Assembly (NCBI GenBank): GCA_965205735.1 | Contig: OZ242179.1 | Location: 1,240,001-1,304,000, forward strand | Reading direction: 5' to 3' | DNA: 64,000 nt | DNA from: VXNE01 sp965205735 | GTDB taxonomy: Bacteria; Pseudomonadota; Gammaproteobacteria; Pseudomonadales; Azotimanducaceae | In this document: piece after piece, positions 26,555-36,844 of the stretch | Layout of the letters: each line of letters starts with the position of its first letter | Numbering within the stretch: position 1 is the stretch's first letter | Notes under the pieces: generated by a model | What the model was told of the DNA's origin: nothing | The model's input: only the letters and a program-made list of their open reading frames with translations | Databases searched by the model: none | Made by a program: the position numbers and the translations under genes

Positions 26555-28690
26555 TTAACGCAGAAATTCGCGGTGCAAGTCAAGCTGTTGTTTGAGTTCT
26601 TCGGTCAGGGCCGAACCCTCCTCGTGGGAAGCCACGACATAGGGGATGACCATGATCAGAAGCTCGGTGCGATCCTCCTGCAGGGAATCGCTGCGGAACA
26701 GCCTGCCGAGCCCGGGAATCTTGCCCAGAACGGGTATGCCGGTCTGCCCCGCGCTGCGGTTGTTGGCGATCAGGCCGCCCATGACGAGGGAGCCGCCGTC
26801 CTTCAGCGTCAGGGCGGTGCTGATCCGGCGGCTGAGGATGGTCGGGGAGCCCGCGATGCTGGTGCTGGCGGCGGGCTGCGCTTCGGAGAGTTCCTGGGAG
26901 ATCTCCAGGTCCACCAGCCCATTGGCCTGCACGATGGGGCTGATTTCCAGCGAAACGCCGGTCTTTCGATAGGAGACGTCCTGCAGGATGTTGGTGGAGC
27001 CGGCGACCTGGCGCGCCTCGTCGGAAATCTGCGTGATGACGGGGATCTCGTTGCCCACCTCGAGGGTCGCGGTGCCGCCGCTCTTGACGAACAGCTTGGG
27101 GCTCGAGCGGATGGCCACGCGGTTGTCCTCGTAGAAAAGGTTCAGGAGCGCGCGGGTCTGGCCTGAACTGTCGAGGGCCATGGACAGGGCGCCCGCGCCC
27201 ACGCCCAGCGCTTTCAGGGTGCCGCCCTGCACGCCGAAACCGTTGAGGCCGCTCCTGAAGAGGAACTCTAGTCCCGACTTGTCCATGTCGGTGAGGGTGA
27301 TCTCGGCGATCAGGACCTCGATCAGCACGGAGGGCACCGGCCGGTCGAGCTTGGCGACGACCTCGAGGATGTCCGCCCACTCCTTGCCGGAGCCCCGGAA
27401 CAGGATCATGTTGCGGTTCTTGTCGACGACGATCCTGCCGGAGGTCGCTTCCCTGGCGAGTTGCTGACCCGCCGCGCCACCCGGTTGGGTCTGCGCCCGG
27501 AACGCCGGTGGCGCTGTCGAGCCCATGCTGCCGAGTATGCTGTTCAGGGTCTCGGTCAGTTCCTCCGCCTGGGTGTTTTTCACCTCGTAGGTGAAGAGGG
27601 CTTCCTCAACCGTGTCGCTGTGTTCGGCATCGAGGATCCTGGCCCATTCCTCGACATGGTCGAGCACGGACGGATCATCTACAAACACGATCAGCTTGTT
27701 GGCGTTTTCCAAAGGCAACAGCGTCACGCTGGCCGTGTGGCCGACGGCAATGTTGTAGCCCTGGGCGGCGAGCACCGTCTGCAACTCGTCAGCGAGGCCA
27801 CCCGCAGGCAGGAAGTCCGGCTGCATGATGTAGCCGTGCTGACTCTGGAGCATCGGCTGGTCCAGGACCTCCAGCATGTCCATGGCGCGGGCGAGAACGT
27901 CCGCGCCGCCCTGCATGAGAAGGCTGTTGCGATCGGGTTCCTCGATGATCTTCAGGTCCTGGCCCTTGAACGCCTGCTCGAGCCAGGCGACCACGTAGTC
28001 GGGCTTGGCGATGTGCAACGGCACCAACTGGAAGATCATGCGGTGGGTCGCGGGCACTTCGGGCAAAGCCCTGCCGGTGATGAACAGGGGGATGTCCGGG
28101 GAGGCGACCTCGTCGCTCTCGAAGAAGGTGAGGATGCCGCCCTCTTCCCGCGTGTCGACGCCGTAGGTGCTTAAAGCCCGGCGCGCCCAGAGGAAGAGTT
28201 CCGCGGGCGGGAGCGGTTCCGTAAGGCGCAGGGTGACGAGGTCCTTCTTGTTCTGCAGACCGGGGGAGACGACGAAGGACATGTTGAGCTGCTCGCCGAA
28301 GACGGCGTCGATGAAGGCCACCAGGGGCATCTCGTGGAAACTGACCTTGATGGGGTCGCCGGTGAGGTCCTGGCCGAACTGTTCGACGATGCCCTCGGCG
28401 ACGGTGCGCTGGATGACGACGCCGGGGATCTTCGATATCGTCAGGCCGCGCTGCTCCGCTTCTTCTTCGCCTGGGGTCGCGCCATCGGTTGTCGCGGCGG
28501 TCTCGGGGTCTTCCTTGGGCGGGCGTATGGGTTCGGGGAGGGGATCGACGGTGAGAGTGCCGCAGGCGGTGGCGAGGGTGGCTGCGGCCACGGCCAGGCC
28601 CAAGGCGGCCGCTGGCCGGCAGGATCGCTTCGCGCTTCCCGTAGCTACGGCATTACGCTTCGGCCAGCATCGCTCCGGGCTACGTTCCAT
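26555..28690 (-). CDS. gspD: Type II secretion outer-membrane secretin GspD
   Basis: Forms the multimeric outer-membrane channel of the T2SS. ATG 28690 gives a basic N-terminus and a lipoprotein-like signal (AAALGLAVAAATLATAC). N-domains follow (GDPIKVSFHEMPLVAFIDAV; VPLHIAKPDYVVAWLEQAFK; TYEVKNTQAEELTETL). The secretin core has RIVVDKNRNMILFRG, the VPSVLIEVLIAEITL strand, VGNEIPVIT and the C-terminal signature VLGKIPGLGRLF, then LLIMVIPYVV. At 711 aa it has normal length. It follows gspC, but is separated from the rest of the gsp genes by about 17 kb of other genes. Confidence 0.9.
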   Translation of the reverse strand: MERSPERCWPKRNAVATGSAKRSCRPAAALGLAVAAATLATACGTLTVDPLPEPIRPPKEDPETAATTDGATPGEEEAEQRGLTISKIPGVVIQRTVAEGIVEQFGQDLTGDPIKVSFHEMPLVAFIDAVFGEQLNMSFVVSPGLQNKKDLVTLRLTEPLPPAELFLWARRALSTYGVDTREEGGILTFFESDEVASPDIPLFITGRALPEVPATHRMIFQLVPLHIAKPDYVVAWLEQAFKGQDLKIIEEPDRNSLLMQGGADVLARAMDMLEVLDQPMLQSQHGYIMQPDFLPAGGLADELQTVLAAQGYNIAVGHTASVTLLPLENANKLIVFVDDPSVLDHVEEWARILDAEHSDTVEEALFTYEVKNTQAEELTETLNSILGSMGSTAPPAFRAQTQPGGAAGQQLAREATSGRIVVDKNRNMILFRGSGKEWADILEVVAKLDRPVPSVLIEVLIAEITLTDMDKSGLEFLFRSGLNGFGVQGGTLKALGVGAGALSMALDSSGQTRALLNLFYEDNRVAIRSSPKLFVKSGGTATLEVGNEIPVITQISDEARQVAGSTNILQDVSYRKTGVSLEISPIVQANGLVDLEISQELSEAQPAASTSIAGSPTILSRRISTALTLKDGGSLVMGGLIANNRSAGQTGIPVLGKIPGLGRLFRSDSLQEDRTELLIMVIPYVVASHEEGSALTEELKQQLDLHREFLR

Positions 28691-28842
28691 TGAGATACGT
28701 CGCGTGGTCAATCTGGTTGCCTTAATGCTGCAAGTGTTGTTCAAACCCCAATTATGCCTATCCCGAGCGTATTTCGACCCCACCTGGAGTATTGGGCCGC
28801 GCGAGCAACGTCCGTGTGCCAATGCGCTGCGGACACCGGCCC

Positions 28843-29382
28843 TTAAGTCGGATCCGGTTCGCCGCGCGGAAAGAGTAGCAGCACTTCCCGGTGGATGCCC
28901 GCGGCGTCGCCGTCGGTCGAGCCGGTGCCTTCGGAACGGCTGGTCAGGGTGATGCTGTTGTCCGTCACCGATGTCAGTACGCGTCCGTCCGGCACGGTGT
29001 CACCCGGCGCCAACTGGATGATGCCGCCGCCGTCGGCTTCCGGGGAGGCGAGGAGCACGGCGATGGCGTCGCCCGCTTGCATAAGGCCCAAAAATCCCAT
29101 CCGCCTGAGGACGGGGTTCAGTCCGCGCCGCGCCAGGTTCTCCGCCGCGACTTCCTCCATCACCGACTGCAGGGAGATGCCCCAGCGATCGCTGACGACG
29201 AAACCGGAGAGATCTTCCGGCGACGCGGCGGGAAGGTTACCGGCGAAACCGCCGGGGCCGTCCGTTGCCGCATCACCCGAAACGCCCGGAGGAATGGCGA
29301 AGGCGGCCAGCACCGTCGCGAGGATGGCCGCGAAGACGGCGATGGCGGCGCCCTGGGGCGTGCGAAGGTGCGGGATGTTCAT
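28843..29382 (-). CDS. gspC: GspC-like inner-membrane T2SS protein
   Basis: The 179-aa protein has an N-terminal membrane helix (AAIAVFAAILATVLAAFAI) and a periplasmic HR-like domain: SDRWGISLQSVMEEVA, GDAIAVLLASPEADGGGIIQ, LAPGDTVPDGRVLTSVTDNS, and VLLLFPRG. The VGDxVxDGxxLxxV pattern is the GspC homology region that contacts the secretin. It lacks a PDZ domain, so it is a short GspC. The position just before gspD supports the call. A decayed copy of its 5' end lies at 37600-37742. Confidence 0.7.
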   Translation of the reverse strand: MNIPHLRTPQGAAIAVFAAILATVLAAFAIPPGVSGDAATDGPGGFAGNLPAASPEDLSGFVVSDRWGISLQSVMEEVAAENLARRGLNPVLRRMGFLGLMQAGDAIAVLLASPEADGGGIIQLAPGDTVPDGRVLTSVTDNSITLTSRSEGTGSTDGDAAGIHREVLLLFPRGEPDPT

Positions 29383-29577
29383 TCGGTGCGCAAAGTCCTG
29401 CAGGGCGTCATGCGATGCGTCGTTGTTCGGCGCGCGGCGCCACGCACGGGACGCGCCGCGTTGTCCATCGGCGAATCGTCCGTCGCCGTGCGCGAGGTGT
29501 CAAGCGGCTGTCCCCCGCGGCTGTCCCCCGCGAAGAACGGCTTCACGCCGTTCAGTTCGTAACGCCGCCGGCACGCG

Positions 29578-31845
29578 CTATTGCGGTCCCTGCCGCAGTG
29601 CGTCGCGCATTTCCCCGAAGCCTGTTCGGGCCAGGGCGGGGTCCAGGGCGAAAGCGCGGTCAAGACTCCGGAGCGCCTCATCGGGTCTTTCCAGGGAATA
29701 CAGCGTCGCGGCCACGTTGGCATGGACTCGCGCGTTCGCCTCGCCGATCTCGATCAGTGCTTCGTAGAAATGGAGCGCCTCCTCGTAGCGTTGCTGTTGG
29801 AATCGCAACACGCCGAAGGAATCGAGCGCCTCCACGTTGCGGGAGTCGATCTCCAAGGCGCGTTCATAATGTTCCTCCGCCGGCTCCATCAGACCCAGTT
29901 CCTGGGAGGCGCGGCCCATCGCGACATGACGGTCCGCGTTGGCGGGAGATTCCGGCTGCAGTGAAATCGCTCGCGCAAGCGAGTCGAGCGCCTCCCCATA
30001 TCGCTTCAGGCCAAGCAACGCGAACCCGATCCCCGCATGGGCGGGGGCGTACTCGGGATCGGTCTCGAATATGCCGCGATACGTCTGGATGGCTTCCTCG
30101 TGTCGGCCCAGACGCGTTAGCGCATCGCCCATGCCGGAGTTCGCGCGCGCGGACTCCGGATCGATGTCGAGCACTTCGCGGTACCACCTGACCGAATCCG
30201 CGAAGCGCCCCTGACCCTTGCGCATCTCCGCCATGTTATGGAGCGCGTTCTGGTGGTCGGGGTCAAGTTCGAGGGCGCGGCGGAAACTTTCCTCGGCCTC
30301 GTCCAGGCGCTCCAGGGCCCGGAGCGCGACGCCGTGCGTGTTTTGGGACTTCGCATCGCCAGGAAACCGGTCCACCTCGATACGGCTGGCCGCAAGCGCT
30401 TCCTCCCCGCGCTCGGCGCGAAGCAGCGCGTTGGCCAGGTTGCGGTGAATGGTAGGTGCCTCCGGAACCAAAGAGATAATGTGACTGTAGAACGTGATTC
30501 GGTCCCGATAAATGCCGGCGTGTTCCCAGGTCAGCTTTCCGAAGAGTGCGAGGATGGCGATGAGGACACCCGATGCACCGATCCTGAAAAGACCCGACCG
30601 CCTGCTCACGCGGTGGGCGACGGCAGCAATGAGCACGGCGATGACGCCGATGCCGGCCAGGTAGGCGTAGCGGTCCGCGACAAAGGAGAGCCGCATGTAT
30701 GCGAAGTCCACGAATCCCAGCACCGGTGATAACGTCACTGCAAAAAACAGCGCGCCCGCGAGAGGCCCCCTTCCCAGCCGATGACGGCCAAACCAAAGCG
30801 CCAACGCCACCGCGACCGCGGCAACCAGGTAGCCCCAGGCGAGCGGATCGGCGATGTCGATGTCCCACGACGGACCGATGACCGTCAGGTCGGCAGGCCA
30901 AACGAGCTTGCCGGCGTAGAACCACAGGGCGCGCGCGGCGATCAGCGTTCGCTCGACGAGCCCGTAGTCGAAATGGATTTCCCGCCCGGATGTGTAGTAG
31001 GCGAAGTCGGCGAGTGCGATCCCCAGGGCGACCAGGAAAAAAGGGGCGATTCGCCACCCGTCCGCCCACGTCACCCGCCCATTTTTCCACCAGAGCAGGA
31101 TCGCCAACGCGACCGGCAGGGTGACCGCCACCGACTTGGACAGCATGGCCGCCGCGAACAGTCCCAATGCCGCGAGATAGAGTCCGGGACGCGGCACGCC
31201 AATGCAAGCAGACGGCCGGTCCCGGCTGTCGCCAAACTCGTCCATGGAACGGATCCAGCAAAGTGCCGCGGCCATGCAGAAAATGGCGGAGAGCAGATCC
31301 TTGCGTCCGATGACCCAGGCCACCGAATCGACATGCATCGGATGCACCGCGAATAGCGCGGCCACGGCCCAGGCGCCCGGCACTGCGAGACATCGCAGCA
31401 GACGCCACAGCAACAGGACGTTGACCATGTACAACAGCACGTTGACGACGTGATAGCCGAACGGATCGAGGCCCCAGAGCTTGTGCTCGAGCCAGAACGT
31501 GGTGTACAGGAGCGGCCAGTAGTGCCCTTCCCGCTCGATGTCGGCCGGCGAGAACCAGATGTTCCACAGACCGGACCAGGCGTGAACCACCGGTGACTCG
31601 GCGAAGATATTGTCGTCCAGGACAAACCCGGCCGATAGCGCCGGGTAGAAGCTGACGGCGACCATCACGCACAGGGCGAGGCCAGCCGCGGCAGGGTGGC
31701 GCGACCATGCAGGGAACGATGCCCAATGCCATGGGGCGAGTGGGGATTCGATACTTCGGGGAGCGTGTGCCCCTGGCGTTTCGCGTGGCGGCACGACGGA
31801 CTGCCGTCGTCGCCGTTCGCGTCTCGATTTCCTGCCCCGCGCCAT
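29578..31845 (-). CDS. TMTC-like membrane protein with C-terminal TPRs (copy A)
   Basis: A basic N-terminus leads into about ten membrane helices (residues 55-470) containing the GT-C-type acidic motif in the first loop (GFVLDDNIF) and conserved HPMHVDSVAWVIGRKDLL and LSFVADRYAYLAGIG. Some eight TPR units follow (DEAEESFRRALELDPDHQNA, EEAIQTYRGIFETDPEYAPA). This is the layout of the TMTC/DUF1736 group, related to lipid-linked mannosyl transferases that O-glycosylate proteins; donor and target are unknown. It is a tandem paralogue of the next gene upstream and is followed by gspC. Confidence 0.8.
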   Translation of the reverse strand: MARGRKSRRERRRRQSVVPPRETPGAHAPRSIESPLAPWHWASFPAWSRHPAAAGLALCVMVAVSFYPALSAGFVLDDNIFAESPVVHAWSGLWNIWFSPADIEREGHYWPLLYTTFWLEHKLWGLDPFGYHVVNVLLYMVNVLLLWRLLRCLAVPGAWAVAALFAVHPMHVDSVAWVIGRKDLLSAIFCMAAALCWIRSMDEFGDSRDRPSACIGVPRPGLYLAALGLFAAAMLSKSVAVTLPVALAILLWWKNGRVTWADGWRIAPFFLVALGIALADFAYYTSGREIHFDYGLVERTLIAARALWFYAGKLVWPADLTVIGPSWDIDIADPLAWGYLVAAVAVALALWFGRHRLGRGPLAGALFFAVTLSPVLGFVDFAYMRLSFVADRYAYLAGIGVIAVLIAAVAHRVSRRSGLFRIGASGVLIAILALFGKLTWEHAGIYRDRITFYSHIISLVPEAPTIHRNLANALLRAERGEEALAASRIEVDRFPGDAKSQNTHGVALRALERLDEAEESFRRALELDPDHQNALHNMAEMRKGQGRFADSVRWYREVLDIDPESARANSGMGDALTRLGRHEEAIQTYRGIFETDPEYAPAHAGIGFALLGLKRYGEALDSLARAISLQPESPANADRHVAMGRASQELGLMEPAEEHYERALEIDSRNVEALDSFGVLRFQQQRYEEALHFYEALIEIGEANARVHANVAATLYSLERPDEALRSLDRAFALDPALARTGFGEMRDALRQGPQ

Positions 31846-31993
31846 GTCGGGGATTCTACAATCAACCGCAGCGATAGCCGTGCGGGGCCTTACATCTCAG
31901 GACCGCAACACTGCGATCAGAGGTCAACGGGAGACTATGTTTCCGGGGTGGAATCACCCTTAGGTGGCCGTCATTCGCCGAAGCCTTCGCGCA

Positions 31994-34369
31994 CTACTGT
32001 TGTTCGTGACGCGGCGCATCGCGTGTCTCTACGATGACCGATCCGGCCAGGGTGGGATCCAGAACTATCGCCCGGCGAAGGATCCTGGCCGCCTCCTCGG
32101 GCCTGTCCAGGAAATACAGCGTCGCGCCCATGTTGACATGGGCCTGTGCGTTGTCGTCATCGACCTCGATCAAGGTTTCGTAGAGACCGAGCGCCTCCTC
32201 GTAGCGCTTCTGCCGGAAACGCAGCAACGCGAAGGAATCGAGTGCGCCCGCGTTGCGCGAATCGGCCTCCAGCGAGCGCATATAGTGTTCCGCCGCCTCC
32301 TCCGTTCGATTCAGTGCTTCGCAGGCCCGTCCCATCAAGGCAAGACGATTTGGTGCGTCAGTAGACCTGGGTTCCAGCGAAACCGACCGTGCCAGCCATT
32401 CGAGCGCCTCTTCGTAACGCTTCAATCGAGACGTCGCGTAACCGATCCCCGCATGGACGGACGCGAACCCGGGATCGATCTCCAGGATGTCGCGATATCT
32501 TTCGATGGCTTCCTCGTATCTCCACAGTTTCCGCAACGCTTCCGCGAGGAAATAAAGCGTGCGGATCGGCACCCCGGTCCGCCGTAGGGAGATGGCCTGC
32601 TCCAGTGACCCGACTGCTCGCTCATAACGACCCAAATGGAACAGCACCCTACCCATGCCAGCATGCGTCAGCACCATTTCCGGATCGGCGTCGAGCGCTG
32701 CCCCGTACCACCTCACCGATTCCACGAACCGCCCCTGGCGCTCGCGCACATCGCCCATGTTGTGGAGCGCATGCTTGTGCGCGGGGTCGAGATGGAGGGC
32801 TCGGCGGAAACTCTCCGCCGCCTCGTCGAGACGATCAAGGTAAGACAGCGCGGCGCCTTGCGTGTTGTGTGCCATAACGGAACCGGGGACCTGTTCCACG
32901 CCGATCCGGCTCGCGGCGAGCGCCTCTTCCGGCCGTCCAGCGGCATTCAGCGCCATGGCCAGGTTCCGGTGAATGGAAGGCGCCCCAGGGTTGAGAGAGA
33001 TGATGTGGTTGTAGAAGGTGATTTCATCTCGAAAGATGCCGGCGTGTTCCCAGGTCAGCTTTCCGAAAATCGCGAGGATGGCGACAAGCACAGCCGATGC
33101 GCCAATCTTCGGAAGATTCGGCAGCTTGCCCACGCCGTGGGCGGCCGCGCCGATGAGCACCACCATGACACCGATGCCGGGAAGATAGGCGTAGCGGTCG
33201 GCGACAAACGAAAGCCGCATGTACGAGAAATCGACAAAGCCCAGTACCGGCGACAATACCACCGCGAAAAACAGCGCGCCCGCGAGGGGCCCTCTTCCGA
33301 GGCGATGGCGGCCAAACCAAAGAATCGCCGCCACTGCAACCGCGGCAACAAGGTAACCCCAGGCGAGCGGGTCTCCAGCGTCGATGTCCCACCGCGGAGG
33401 AATTACCGCGAGGTCGACAGGCCACACCAGCTTGCCTGCGTAGTACCACAGGGCGCGCGTGGCGATCAGCACTCGCTCAATAACTCCGTAGTCAAAGGGG
33501 AATTCCCGCCTTGACGTGTAGTAGGACAGGTCGGAGACGGCGATACATACGGCTACGAAAAAAAAGGGCGCGGTTCGCCACGCATCCGCCCAGGTCACCC
33601 GGCCGTCTTTCCACCAGAGGACGATCAGAAACGCGACCGGCAGGGTGACCGCCACGGCCTTGGACAGCATGGCCGCCGCGAACAGGCCCAACGCCGCGAG
33701 ATAGAGTCCCGGACGCGACACGCGCATGGGGTCGGAAGACCGAATGCGGCTCTCACCCATACCACCCATTGAACGGATCCAGCACAGCGCGCATGCCATG
33801 TAGAACAGGCCGCAAAGCAAATCCTTGCGTCCCATTACCCACGCCACCGACTCGACATGCATCGGATGGAGGGCAAACACCGCAGCCACGGCCCAGGCGC
33901 CGGGTACTGCGAGGCATCGCAGGAGTCGCCACAGCAACAGTACGTTGGCCATGTACAACAGCACGTTGACAAAGTGATAACCAAACGGATCGAAGCCCCA
34001 GAGCTTGTGCTCCAGCCAGAACGTCGTGTACACGATCGGCCAGTAGTGCCCTTCCCGCTCGATGTCGCCGGGCGAGAACCAGATGTCCCACAGGCCGGAC
34101 CAGGCCTGAACCGCCGGCGCGTCCTTGAAGATCGTATCGTCCCAAACAAACCCGGCCAGGAGCGCCGGGTAGAAACTGACACCGACAATGGCGCACAGGG
34201 CGAGGCCCAACAGTACGGTCTCACGTTCCCAGGCGGCGAGGAATGCCCAGCGCGATGGGGCTGGTTGCGCGTCCGTACTCGGGGCGGTGCTCACGGGCGG
34301 CGACGCAGATCGCGTCGGAACCGACCGGCGCCGTCGACGCCCACGCTTCGATTTCCTGCTTGGTGGCAT
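31994..34369 (-). CDS. TMTC-like membrane protein with C-terminal TPRs (copy B)
   Basis: Closely related to copy A: first-loop motif GFVWDDTIF, HPMHVESVAWVMGRKDLL, LSFVADRYAYLPGIG, then about nine TPRs (DEAAESFRRALHLDPAHKHA, EEAIERYRDILEIDPGFASV), two more than copy A. I took ATG 34369 (MPPSRKSKRGRRRRRS) because the Arg/Lys-rich start is shared with copy A. The frame is open further, to 34429. Tandem duplication with divergence in TPR number suggests different binding partners. A third, deleted copy is left at 35120-35265. Confidence 0.8.
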   Translation of the reverse strand: MPPSRKSKRGRRRRRSVPTRSASPPVSTAPSTDAQPAPSRWAFLAAWERETVLLGLALCAIVGVSFYPALLAGFVWDDTIFKDAPAVQAWSGLWDIWFSPGDIEREGHYWPIVYTTFWLEHKLWGFDPFGYHFVNVLLYMANVLLLWRLLRCLAVPGAWAVAAVFALHPMHVESVAWVMGRKDLLCGLFYMACALCWIRSMGGMGESRIRSSDPMRVSRPGLYLAALGLFAAAMLSKAVAVTLPVAFLIVLWWKDGRVTWADAWRTAPFFFVAVCIAVSDLSYYTSRREFPFDYGVIERVLIATRALWYYAGKLVWPVDLAVIPPRWDIDAGDPLAWGYLVAAVAVAAILWFGRHRLGRGPLAGALFFAVVLSPVLGFVDFSYMRLSFVADRYAYLPGIGVMVVLIGAAAHGVGKLPNLPKIGASAVLVAILAIFGKLTWEHAGIFRDEITFYNHIISLNPGAPSIHRNLAMALNAAGRPEEALAASRIGVEQVPGSVMAHNTQGAALSYLDRLDEAAESFRRALHLDPAHKHALHNMGDVRERQGRFVESVRWYGAALDADPEMVLTHAGMGRVLFHLGRYERAVGSLEQAISLRRTGVPIRTLYFLAEALRKLWRYEEAIERYRDILEIDPGFASVHAGIGYATSRLKRYEEALEWLARSVSLEPRSTDAPNRLALMGRACEALNRTEEAAEHYMRSLEADSRNAGALDSFALLRFRQKRYEEALGLYETLIEVDDDNAQAHVNMGATLYFLDRPEEAARILRRAIVLDPTLAGSVIVETRDAPRHEQQ

Positions 34370-34484
34370 GCCGGGGATTCTACAAGTAACACCAATAGGA
34401 CCATGCGTGCCGTCCGTGCCCGCCCGCACCCTTCATCCATGCGTGTTGAGGCTGTAGTATGCGCCGCCTCTCGCTCACGATCCG

Positions 34485-34900
34485 ATGCATCCCATGAATC
34501 GCTGGCCAGTGCCGGCGGAATTCCGCTCGCTCGGCGTGCTCGCCGCGCCCATCATCATTACGCAACTCGCGCAGATGGGCATGGGTGTGGCCGACGCCAT
34601 CATGGCGGGACGGGTCAGCGCGACCGACCTCGGGGATCGCCCTCGGCGGCAATCTGTACTGGCCGCTGATGCTGCTCATGTCCGGGATAGTGATGGCCGT
34701 CACGCCCTGGGTCTCGCAACTGCACGGCGGCGGACGCGTCGGCGATGCCGGCGCCGTGGTGCGACAGGCGCTGTGGATCGGAGTGTGCGGCGGCGCGACG
34801 CTCGCCGTGCTGCTGCAGTACGTGGAGCCGGTGTTTCGCCTGCTCGGCGTCGACGAGCGCGCCCGATACAGCGCCGCCTGGCTAGCAACCGTTCAAGCAG
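34485..34900 (+). pseudogene. MATE transporter 5' fragment 1
   Basis: Encodes MNRWPVPAEFRSLGVLAAPI and the first 130 or so residues of the MATE protein that is intact at 40968. A 2-base deletion near 34631 (CTCGGGG for CTCGCGGGG) shifts the frame within GRVSATDL/GIALGGNLYW. Homology ends after LLGVDERA (about 34865), beyond which unrelated sequence and repeat array B follow. Confidence 0.85.
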
Positions 34901-34969
34901 TGTTCTACGTGCCCCCGATCTTCACCATTGACGCAGCTTCGGCCGACCGCGGGCGACGCGAGCTAATGC

Positions 34970-35115
34970 GGGACAGCTGCGGGGACAGCCATGAAGCATG
35001 GCCCAGCGTCGATCGCGGGGACAGCCATCAGAACGGCGCGACTCGGGGACAGCCACTGGCGACTCGGGGACAGCCACTGGGAACGGGACAGCCGCTGGGA
35101 CAGCCATCAATGGGG
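34970..35115 (+). repeat. Array B of the GGGACAGCCAT repeat family
   Basis: Seven copies in one orientation: two GGGGACAGCCAT, two GGGGACAGCCAC, one GGGACAGCCGC, one GGGACAGCCAT and a degenerate GGGGACACAAA, with spacers of about 14-32 bases. It joins a MATE fragment on the left to a TMTC-like remnant on the right. Confidence 0.8.
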
Positions 35116-35119
35116 ACAC

Positions 35120-35265
35120 AAAGCTTGTACTCCAGCCAGAACAGGCAGGTTGCGCTTCACGTACTCCGGGAAGCGCTTACCGACAGCGTCGCGCGTCGTG
35201 TCGCGGCCGCCCGCCGACGCCCACGCTTCGATTTCTTGCGTGGCACCATGTCGAGGATTCCACAA
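35120..35265 (-). pseudogene. Remnant of a third TMTC-like gene
   Basis: On the minus strand the sequence around 35200-35265 matches the start of the TMTC-like genes (MVPRKKSKRGRRR), and 35120-35145 matches the segment encoding FWLEHKLWG (the AGCTTGT...CCAGCCAGAAC stretch). Everything between has been lost. This shows a third tandem copy once existed here. Confidence 0.6.
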
Positions 35266-35589
35266 CTGACGGCGCAGCCGAGAACAAACGGCCCACAACT
35301 GAACCGCCCAGCCGCCGCTGCGCCGTTCGATGAACATGCGGTTGCGAATTCCCGACGCCTGTGACGCCTGTAAAGAAGCCTCTCCCAGCAATGCAGGGCA
35401 CGGCGACGTCGACACGGCCTTCCCCTTCGCGGAGACCGCCGATACCGGGCTGAACCAGGGGTCTTGCGCTACACGCTATGCGCGCCGGTTCGTCTTCGCC
35501 CCGAAGTGAGGCAAGGGCAGCCACGCGACCCAAGCGGGCCGCGGGCCGTAGAGAAACCACTGGCGAGTCGAGTGCTCCGGCCGTCGACT
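35266..35589. other. No recognisable gene
   Basis: About 320 bases behind the glycosyltransferase stop. A minus-strand open frame covers it but has no family features. Confidence 0.3.
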
Positions 35590-36768
35590 TCAAATGCCCG
35601 CGCCGTTGCTGCGCTGCTTTTCCGCGTCAAGCGCGTCGGGGGCTTTGTGTTCGAGGCCGCGGTAGATCGCGTCGTAACGTTCGCCCATCAGGTCGCCGGT
35701 GAAGAGTTGATCGAACCGTTGCCGGGCGCGCCGTCCCATGGCGTCGGCCATCTCCGGACAATCGTGGATGCGGTCCATCGCCTGGCGCAGCGCGGGAGCG
35801 GATCCCGGCGCCACGACCAACCCGGTTTCGCCGCCGATGTTGACGTGGCTGGTGCCGGATCCCACTTCCGTTGAAATCAGTGCCTTGCCGTACATGGCGC
35901 CTTCGAGCAGCGTCACGCCGAACGCCTCGGTGCGCAGGTAGGAAGGAAATACCACACTGCGGCAAAGCGACAGCAGGGCCACCTTTTGCTCGTCGGATAC
36001 GTAGCCGGTGAAGTAGACGTTGTCGAGGCGCAGCCGCCGCGCCTGATCGAGCAGTTCACGCTCTGTCGGTCCCGAACCCGCGATGACGACGCGGAAGGGC
36101 GCGTTGGCGATGGCGTCGAGCAGTATGTGCAGGCCCTTGTAGTAGCGCAGGACGCCGATGAACAGAAAAAAGCCTTCACCGTACTTGCCCCGCATCTCTG
36201 CGCGAATGTCGGGCGAGACCTCGGGATAGGTGTGCTCGTTCAAACCGATAGGCACGATCTCCACCTTGTCCTGAAAACGGCGCAGCACGTCGCTGGTGGC
36301 GAAGTAGTTGGGGGACGTGCCCACGATACAGTCGACGGTATGCAGGAACCGGTTCATCAGCGGGCGGTAAAGGAGTCGAAGCGCGCGCTGCCGGACGATG
36401 TCGGAATGGTAGGTCAGAACCGTCGGTCGCCTGACTCGGGAAGTCAGGTGCAGGAGATCGCCGAATGGCCATGGGAAGTGGTAATGGATGAGGTCGGCCC
36501 ACTTGGCCAGACGTTCGTGGATGGCGAAGGCTTGCAGCGACATGCCGCAGGAAGCGACCTCGATATCGCGGCGGGCGCGATAGACCTTGACCTCGTTGTG
36601 ACGCAGAACCCGAGGCTCGGCGTTGGCGCTCAGCGCGAGCAGGCGATTGTCGATGCCGCGTGACTTCGTATAGAGGCAGATCTGCCGAATGAGCTCTTCG
36701 ATTCCACCTTGGCTATCGGGGAAGTAGGTTCGGTAGACGTGTAGGATGCGCAATGGTCCCCCCGGCAT
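35590..36768 (-). CDS. Family 4 glycosyltransferase
   Basis: ATG 36768 (MPGGPLRILHVYRTYFPDSQ) opens the N-terminal Rossmann domain (GGIEELIRQICLYTKSRG, ADLIHYHFPWPFGDLLHL). The C-terminal domain has GFFLFIGVLRYYKGLHILLD, VIAGSGPTERELLDQ and the acceptor/donor loop TEAFGVTLLEGAMYGKALIS with the E-x7-E pattern of GT4. 392 aa, complete. It probably adds a sugar to a surface polysaccharide or glycolipid; donor unknown. The open frame continues upstream into an Rpn-type fragment, but that extension is not part of the enzyme. Confidence 0.88.
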   Translation of the reverse strand: MPGGPLRILHVYRTYFPDSQGGIEELIRQICLYTKSRGIDNRLLALSANAEPRVLRHNEVKVYRARRDIEVASCGMSLQAFAIHERLAKWADLIHYHFPWPFGDLLHLTSRVRRPTVLTYHSDIVRQRALRLLYRPLMNRFLHTVDCIVGTSPNYFATSDVLRRFQDKVEIVPIGLNEHTYPEVSPDIRAEMRGKYGEGFFLFIGVLRYYKGLHILLDAIANAPFRVVIAGSGPTERELLDQARRLRLDNVYFTGYVSDEQKVALLSLCRSVVFPSYLRTEAFGVTLLEGAMYGKALISTEVGSGTSHVNIGGETGLVVAPGSAPALRQAMDRIHDCPEMADAMGRRARQRFDQLFTGDLMGERYDAIYRGLEHKAPDALDAEKQRSNGAGI

Positions 36769-36844
36769 GGCCCTGGGCGCTCTGCCTGCTACCTCTCCCA
36801 ACGGCCGAACGCAACGCGAAAGAATGATAGCAACAGGGAGCGGA

